Origin: Amanita rubescens
Taxonomy: Eukaryota > Basidiomycota > Agaricomycetes > Agaricales > Amanitaceae
NCBI GenBank assembly: GCA_015039365.1
Contig: WION01000108.1
Location: 90,799-154,798 of the forward strand
Direction: 5' to 3'
DNA: 64,000 nucleotides
Below the pieces are notes generated by a model that saw nothing but the letters and a program-made list of their open reading frames with translations, did not search any database and was not told where the DNA came from. Both the position numbers and the translations under genes were made by a program. Positions 58,255 to 64,000 of the stretch are shown here, one piece after another. The number at the start of each line of letters is the position of its first letter. Position 1 is the stretch's first letter.

Positions 58255-58298
58255 GCAAGGAAATGAAGACTCTTACACCTACGACAGCGATGCCGAAC
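58255..58298 (+). mobile_element. Short remnant of element B between C and D
   Basis: 44 bp of B: the TSD copy GCAAG and 13 further codons of ORF3. The apparent stop (CTG TAA) at 58298-58303 lies in the D LTR, so the real ORF3 end lies beyond D. Confidence 0.75.
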
Positions 58299-58595
58299 TG
58301 TAACGATTTCACTTGAGAAGAACCAATGAATGGTTCTTTACTGATCACACCTTGCGCCGTGCACTGGATCTGCATCTATTTAGAGACCGTGTGGGTGCGC
58401 GTATGGTGTGTACAGGTGAAGTGAGTATGAGCCGTGACTACTGTGACTGACGTGTATAGTAAGTAGCGTAACGGTCCGTAAATGGGAACTATATACGAGA
58501 GAAAGAAACTATCTACAAGGAAAGGATGTGGGAGCTAAACGTAGCTCCCGTACATTGGTATCTTCTAGTAGGTAACCTCCGAATGGTCCGTTACA
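58299..58595 (-). repeat. 3' LTR of element D (297 bp)
   Basis: Minus strand TGTAACGGACC..AATCGTTACA. Preceded on that strand by the purine tract TTGTGGGGGAGGA (plus 58596-58608). Confidence 0.87.
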
Positions 58596-59030
58596 TCCTC
58601 CCCCACAAGATCGACCTAAGGGTGATGAGGGAGATCTGATACTTGAGGTTGCATCTCAGTATCACTCGATGTGCATACGGTTGTCGTTTGTAGGAGGTTG
58701 TGATGAATTCCCGGTCTGCGATTGATAAGGGAATTCAGAAGTTGGGTTCGAGTGTGGTCTTTCGGCGTATACTGGCGGTAACGATGAGTGGTGACTGGCG
58801 TAAGGCCTATTGCCAAGTCGGTCGACGAGTCGCTTCGGATCGCGGCCTGGAACAGGCAAGTCCCGATCGGAGAATGCTTTGTTGCCTCGTTTGCGACGTT
58901 GGTTGATAGATGGTCGGGATACCCTAGTTCTGGATGGGGGTATCCGGGACCAGTCTAAAGCCGTCGGCGGCTTGACTTTGGCGAGATATATCTTGCTAAA
59001 GTCCCATAAATGTTCGTTGGCGTCTTGAGC

Positions 59031-60578
59031 TCAGACACCGCATAACTTGAAGTGTCTGATGAGGTCTTCCTGCGTTGGCTCTCCGTTCTGAACGAGATGT
59101 TTGGGGATTAGTGCGTGATTGTCGTCCCTAAGACCAAGCATGGTCAGTTCACTTGCGTACCGCCCAAATTCACTGAATATCTTGCACGACGTCCACCAGA
59201 ACCATTCGGTTATGTCTGTCTCTTCTGGCTCCGTCATTTTGAAAAGGAGCCAGGCGGTGACGTCCTTGACATTGAGGCGATTGCCGTTTCCTCGTCGTAT
59301 ATAAACTGGCAAGAGCCCGTTCTTTGCTAGGCGCTCGACGTCCGGTTCTTCGCTGGCGTCGCCTATCGGTAGGAATCCATCTCGGGTAGCTTCTTGGACT
59401 GTCCATCGTTGCGCGAGTGATCGTTGATCAAAGGGGACTAGCGAGGCTTCCCGGGCCATCTGCATAGGGAAGCCGCTATTCCACATCCATCGGTAGCCTT
59501 TGTTTGCCTCTCGTTTTCTAAACAACTTATGGCTGGTTGTGTTCCAATGGGTGCCTCGCAGCTCTACGCATGCGTGTCTGTGTCTGCTCTGGTAGCTTTC
59601 CGATTTTATATGGAGACGGAACGGAGCCGGGTCCTCGATGTATATACTTGACAGGCCTAGCTCTTCCTCTTCTTCGGCATCTGAATGGGGAGGCGAGTAT
59701 TTATCGCCTCCGATATGATCCATACTACCGCTGTGGATCGATACGTCGTCGTCATCCTCTTCATCCGACATGTACATGCGACGAAGAGGCCTGGTGCGCT
59801 CCTTTCCTTTGGTAGCGGCTGCAATTGGGTTTGGCTTTACGTCGATGGCCATATCTTGTGGCGGCGGAGTGAGCTGTCTTTTTGATGACGATGCGATTGG
59901 CGCGGGTAGTTGATGGCGTTTTGGTGAAGGGGATCTTGTTCTTTCCGCTGGCAACGAGCGGGATCCTCCCCTTTCAAAAGAGGCGGAGGGCCTCTGGGAC
60001 CCTCCATGTCGATACGGGGCTTGGAGCGTGTTGTTTCGGCGCTCCTGGTCGTTCATCCCTTTTTCCAAGTCTTCGAGCTGTTTGCGATATTTGTTGAGCT
60101 CGCTTTTTAGCTTCGATATTTCGTTGTCGTTGTCCTTCAGACCACGTCGGTACGCCTCGAGGCAGCGATCCTCTATTTCTTTGTCTAAGACTTCGCGCCA
60201 GTGATGTCGTTGCTTTTGATTGAAAATTTCTAGTGCGCCTCCCGATGTCTCGTTTCTAACGTGATGTGCAAAGTGGGCACAGTCACTGCAATTCGAGAGA
60301 TGCAGAGGGAGGTGGGACTTGGGCTCGATCTGCCATTCCGGGCGCATTTCAGAGAAGATGTCGGCCGCGTTTAAGAGGAATTGGGAAGATGTGGATCTTC
60401 CGGATGATATAGCAGCTGACGCTTGATTGGATGAGGATGAGGGAGAGCGACTCATGCGCAGACGGCGTTCGTCTCTCCCGGTGTCATGATATTGTGGCTG
60501 GGGAGAGCGAATCCGCTTGCGGCTGGATTCTTCTTTCCCTGATTTGTAGTTCGTGCGTTGTTCGTGTTGTTCAGACAT
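59031..60578 (-). CDS. Element D extra ORF (env position), coiled-coil protein, intact
   Basis: An uninterrupted 515-residue ORF, ATG at 60576-60578, 90 nt after the pol stop on the same strand and 435 nt before the 3' LTR. The N-terminus is Arg/Ser-rich (SRKRIRSPQPQ, RMSRSPSSSS); a Cys/His cluster CSDCAHFAHH lies near residue 97; a coiled coil (about residues 130-180) and an acidic patch (SDEEDDDDVS) follow. The C-terminal 190 residues look folded and Trp-rich (ELRGTHWNTTSHKLF, ITEWFWWTSCKIF). No signal peptide or membrane segment, so not an Env. It has no similarity that I see to ORF3 of B. Function unknown; nucleic-acid or Gag-related role is a guess. Confidence 0.8.
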   Translation of the reverse strand: MSEQHEQRTNYKSGKEESSRKRIRSPQPQYHDTGRDERRLRMSRSPSSSSNQASAAISSGRSTSSQFLLNAADIFSEMRPEWQIEPKSHLPLHLSNCSDCAHFAHHVRNETSGGALEIFNQKQRHHWREVLDKEIEDRCLEAYRRGLKDNDNEISKLKSELNKYRKQLEDLEKGMNDQERRNNTLQAPYRHGGSQRPSASFERGGSRSLPAERTRSPSPKRHQLPAPIASSSKRQLTPPPQDMAIDVKPNPIAAATKGKERTRPLRRMYMSDEEDDDDVSIHSGSMDHIGGDKYSPPHSDAEEEEELGLSSIYIEDPAPFRLHIKSESYQSRHRHACVELRGTHWNTTSHKLFRKREANKGYRWMWNSGFPMQMAREASLVPFDQRSLAQRWTVQEATRDGFLPIGDASEEPDVERLAKNGLLPVYIRRGNGNRLNVKDVTAWLLFKMTEPEETDITEWFWWTSCKIFSEFGRYASELTMLGLRDDNHALIPKHLVQNGEPTQEDLIRHFKLCGV

Positions 60579-60668
60579 GATGATGGTTGGCGATGAAAAT
60601 CTGGCTCGTGGGAATTTGTGGGGTGACTGAAAGGCCAGTCCTAAAGTACACAGCCACCCCCGTAGATG

Positions 60669-63600
60669 TCAATCTTTTCTGAGCTCGGAGGGCGTAGTAA
60701 CCCCTTCGAGCTCTAGATATTGATCTAGAGCTTCGAGCTCGTTGACGACATGTAGAGGCTCCCACGTGAAATCTCCCAACGCCCAACGCACTTTGAACGT
60801 AAGACGAGGAGACCATTTGTGGTCTTCTATCGCTTCGACGACCCATTCTCGGTCCGGGTCGTCTCCAATATCGTATTGAACGCGTGTTTCGCGTTTAGGG
60901 AACTTATTCTGATCGTTCCCGATGTAAGGCTTTAATACTTTCTCGTGGAAAGTATTGTGAACGCGTCGAGCTTTGAGATCTGGGGAAAGCTCTAGCTTGT
61001 AAGTTGAGCTCTCTGGGAAAGCCTTGAGGATTTTGTAAGGCCCTATAAATTTGGGGCAGAGCTTTCTCGTGCGGCCTTTGGGCAAGTTTAGGTTCTCCGT
61101 GGATAGGAGGACCAGGTCATCTGTCTCGAAGTGTTGTCCCTCGCGTCGTTTTTTATTAGCCTTAATCGCTTGTCGTGTACGTTGAACGACTAGCTTGTCG
61201 AACGTCTTGTCCAGAACGTCTCGTATGTTATCTGCGAATTGTCGGACGCCTTCGCGTGGGGAGTCATAATTGACCCCCTTGATCATACGGGGCATCCATC
61301 CGTAATTGGATTCGAAAGGAGCTTGTCCTGTAGAAGCGCTTGTAGCCGAGTTCATGGCGAATTCAACCAATGGGAGTTGTTCAACCCAATTGGTTTGATA
61401 GTCGTTTACGACAGCACGGAGGATTTGGGACATAGTTTGGATAGCTCGTTCCGAAGAGCCGTCCGTCTGAGGATGATAAGACGTCGACATCAATAGTCTC
61501 TGTCCTAACGTTTTGCTGAGTTCACTCCAGAACTGTGAGGTGAATTTCGTGTCGCGATCAGAGACGACAGACTCCGGTATACCGTGGAGCCTGACAACTT
61601 CTTTTATGAATAGTCTGGCGATGTCTTTCGCCGACGCGTTGGTTCGGGTAGGGATGAGGTGGACCATTCCTGTCATTTGGCAGATTACTAGGAGGATATA
61701 GTCGTATCCTCCGATCTCGACAAAAGGGCCAGTGAAGTCCATTCCGATGCTTTCCCAAGGTCTTGTAGGGATTGGCATCGTATGTACCCATCCTGGTGAT
61801 TTCAATCGTGATACTTTGGTGACTTGACATTTTCCGCATGAACTGCAGAATCCTTCTACGTCTTCTTTGATATTCGGCCACCAGAACCAGCGTCGGACGT
61901 ATTCGAGGGTTTTGCTCAGACCTAGGTGACCTATCGTTTGATGACAGGCGTCTATGATTAGACCTCGTGTTGACTTTCCCTTTATCAGCCCTCCTGGGAT
62001 GCATACTACTTTGTATCCCGCTCGGTTGACTGTCCAGAGAAGTTCTTTATGTATCTTGAACCTTTCATGTCGGTCCGAGTGTTTCCAGATGTTCGAGAAG
62101 AATTTGTCGTATTCGTACATTTTTGGGATATTTTGAAGGACGGTTTGAACGTTGTCGTCCTTGAGATTCAGGTCAGGAGACTGTACGGTCTCCAATTCTT
62201 TATGTAGAGACAACTGATGAGAGTCGTTGATTCTCTGTTCGACGTGATCTCTGATAGCTTCTTCCCTTTCCTCCCCGGGAAGAACATTGACTTGGAAGGC
62301 GCTAAGCTCGGCGTTGCGAGCCATCGTCAAATTGTCGCCTTCCGGATCTAATCTGGCGTCTGCATTAATGTATGTTGCTATATTGTGGATCTCTCCGGGC
62401 TCGTCTGATGAGTAGTAGCGGGAGAGAGCGTCTGCGATTTTATTGTCTTCTCCCTTTAGATATTTCATTGTGAAATTAAACCGGGAAAGGTATTCCCACC
62501 ATCTTATTCTTCTGTGTGATTTCGTCGGCGCTTCTTGGAAGAACGTGAGCGCTTGATGATCTGTCACGATTGTGAAGGAAGACCGAGCAATTTGTCTTCC
62601 CAGCGCATAAGCGCTTCAAGAACAGCGAGTAGTTCTTGTTCCCAGGTGCAGTAGTTCATCTGCGCAGACGTAAATTTACGGGACACAAAACCGGCTGGTC
62701 TGACTGTGTCCCAAGTTGGTCCTTGGCCGTACATACCGCCTATGCCTGTAGCAGATGCGTCGGTGATCACGAAGATAGGCGTGTCGATTCTGCCATTGAT
62801 GGGTTTGCATATGGGGTTTTTGCAAACAAGATTCTTGAGTGTTTGAAAGCATTCGTCCTGGAAGTCCGTCCAAACGAATTCCCTGTTGTTACTACACATC
62901 CCAGACATGGGGGACGTGTAATCCGTGACGTTGGGTAGGAATTGGGCGAGATACTGGATAACGCCGTTAAATCTCTGAACGTCGTGATAGTTTCTGGGAG
63001 TTCTCCACTCCCGTATCTTGTCTATCTTTGCCGGATCTATATGGATTCCGTTGTCGCTTACATAGAATCCTAAGCAGTCCATCCACGTCGAGAAGAGATC
63101 CAATTTCTTGGCATTACTGCTGAGATATAGCTTGAGTTCTCTTAATCGATCGAATACTCTTTGGAGGTGTTCTTCGTGTTCCTCCAGAGTATCTGAGAAT
63201 ATGAAGATGTCGTCTTGATAGCAGTGTACGAATACTGCTATCATGTCCGAGAAAGAGTGGTTCATTAACTTTTGGAAGGTGGGAGGTGCATTCTTGTCTC
63301 CCTGTTGCATTACTAGGCTTTTCATGTTACCATATATTGTCGCGAATACGGTATGATCCACATGATCCGGGAGGACGCGTATTTGTTCAAACGCGTCCGA
63401 TAGATCTATCTTCGTTCTGAAACGGCTTTTGCGATATCACTTCGAACCGTTTCTTGGTCCGGTAATGTGGTAATATCTGCCAGCGTGTTGTCGTTGCGCT
63501 GTCGGGCATCCACTACCGTTCGTATCTTCCCGTCTTTTTTAAAGACGACTAAGAGCGGCGCTGACGAGGGAAGGGTTGTGGGGACCCACCAACCCGCCTT

Positions 63601-64000
63601 TATATATTTGTCGACTTTCGCTCTAAGCTCTTCTCTGAGGGCTTCAGGACATTTGGGTGCCCTATGTATGATTCTGAGATTCGGGTTGATTAACGGGATC
63701 TCGTGGTTAATTGGTCGTAAGGGAGGCAAAGCTGGCTCCCGAGGGGTATATAAATCTTGGATCTTGTCGACCCATTTTTGGCGCAGCCTCAGACGTTCTT
63801 CCATGGATATATGGAAGGTTTTCCCTCCCTTAGTGCCTGCTTCAGGGGAGGGCTTTTTTTCGTCTTCGGCGTTTTGGCGTCATTCAGTGCGTTTACCGCG
63901 CTTTGACGCCTTGTCATTTGAGGCCAAAACTTTGTTGACCGTTGGCTTCCTGCTCGGAGTCTTAGTGTCTGACGACTCCTTCTTCTTGTATGTTATGTCT
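60669..64000 (-). pseudogene. Element D pol: RT, RNase H, integrase, chromodomain (5' end outside)
   Basis: RT (about 62990-63700): VDARQRNDNT, KIDLSDAFEQIRV, catalytic YQDD. RNase H (about 62540-62800): VITDASATGIGG, DHQALTFF. Integrase (60950-62000): HQTIGHLGLSKT..CSSCGKCQ finger, GMDFTGPF, VSDRDTKF, SYHPQTDGSSERAIQ. C-terminal chromodomain: EWVVEAIEDHKWSP, VRWALGDFTWEPL. Breaks: a -1 shift near 62573 (FTIVTDHQ region), a -1 shift near 63418 (before KIDLSD), and TGA at 63880-63882. The stop at 60669 is the natural end. Protease and gag are outside the window. Confidence 0.9.

Larger units (their letters stand above)
40560..58298 (+). mobile_element. Ty3/Gypsy chromovirus element B (interrupted; 3' LTR not in window)
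   Basis: 5' LTR, self-primer site, gag, protease-RT-RNase H-integrase-chromodomain, then an extra ORF. It is interrupted by a solo LTR (44147-44599), Copia C (48964-58254) and, at 58299, Gypsy D, beyond which the rest of B should continue. In-frame TGA stops show it is dead. Target gene: a WD40 protein. Confidence 0.9.
58299..64000 (-). mobile_element. Ty3/Gypsy element D, 5' end outside window
   Basis: Minus-strand order: (gag and 5' LTR outside), pol with RT, RNase H, integrase and chromodomain, an extra ORF, 3' UTR, purine tract, 3' LTR. It inserted into B at CGAAC (58294-58298); the other TSD copy must lie right of the window. RT sequence differs from B and F (YQDD, MQQGDKNAPPTFQ), so it is a separate lineage. 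Confidence 0.9.

Noticed and set aside
58284..58298. AGCGATGCCGAA next to D resembles the TIR of the element at 35631
   Set aside because: It is in phase with ORF3 of B after removing C, lacks the leading T, and only about 12 bases match; chance is likely, though a hit by that family cannot be fully excluded.
58298..58303. A stop codon ending ORF3 of element B
   Set aside because: The TAA is formed by the first bases of the D LTR (TGTAACG), so it is not the natural end.
6719..63882. TGA reassigned to a sense codon (Arg), since it recurs in frame in many elements
   Set aside because: Natural ends (LINE ORF1 at 3608, Copia E pol at 9258, the host gene at 38226) also use TGA, and CGA-to-TGA decay explains the pattern more simply.

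Overview
The window is a transposon graveyard from a fungal nuclear genome, most likely a basidiomycete (Agaricomycetes-like). Evidence: chromodomain Ty3/Gypsy elements, Copia elements, an RNase-H-bearing LINE, a PIF/Harbinger remnant, a decayed 2OG-Fe(II) oxygenase of the TET/JBP-like type common in mushrooms, a WD40 fragment, and short introns with GT..AG ends and CTAAC-like branch sites. I see no bacterial operon, rRNA, tRNA or CRISPR. Almost every recognisable reading frame belongs to a mobile element, and most are broken.

Layout. 1-7751 (+): a LINE, cut by the left edge, with ORF1 (coiled coil, zinc knuckles), ORF2 (APE endonuclease, RT, RNase H) and a poly(A) tail. Its ORF1 carries a solo LTR, and it sits in a Copia pol whose 3' part and 3' LTR follow (7752-9724). 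9949-12318: PIF/Harbinger remains (-), split by a solo LTR. 12375-15771: repeats, minisatellites and a decayed 2OG-Fe oxygenase (+). 15772-28890 (-): one Ty3/Gypsy insertion ('F', TSD TGGTC) holding a solo LTR with a hAT-like MITE inside it, and, between gag and protease, a non-autonomous LTR element ('H') that contains a second one ('H2') and a solo LTR. 28891-40559: mostly non-coding repeats, two TIR elements, one plausible spliced host gene (37671-38228) and a WD40 fragment.

40560-64000: chromodomain Gypsy 'B' (+) with a third ORF after pol. It is interrupted by a solo LTR (44147-44599), by Copia 'C' (-, 48964-58254, itself hit by a hAT-like element), and by Gypsy 'D' (-, 58299 to beyond the right edge), which also has an extra ORF between pol and its 3' LTR.

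Target-site duplications let most insertions be ordered. Two Gypsy families (B, F) show the geometry of Tf1-like self-priming. Copia C has a primer site matching the anticodon arm of initiator tRNA-Met. Most in-frame stops are TGA where family alignment suggests an Arg codon, consistent with CGA-to-TGA decay at methylated CpG. The most novel-looking items are the two unrelated extra ORFs in the 'env position' of B and D.
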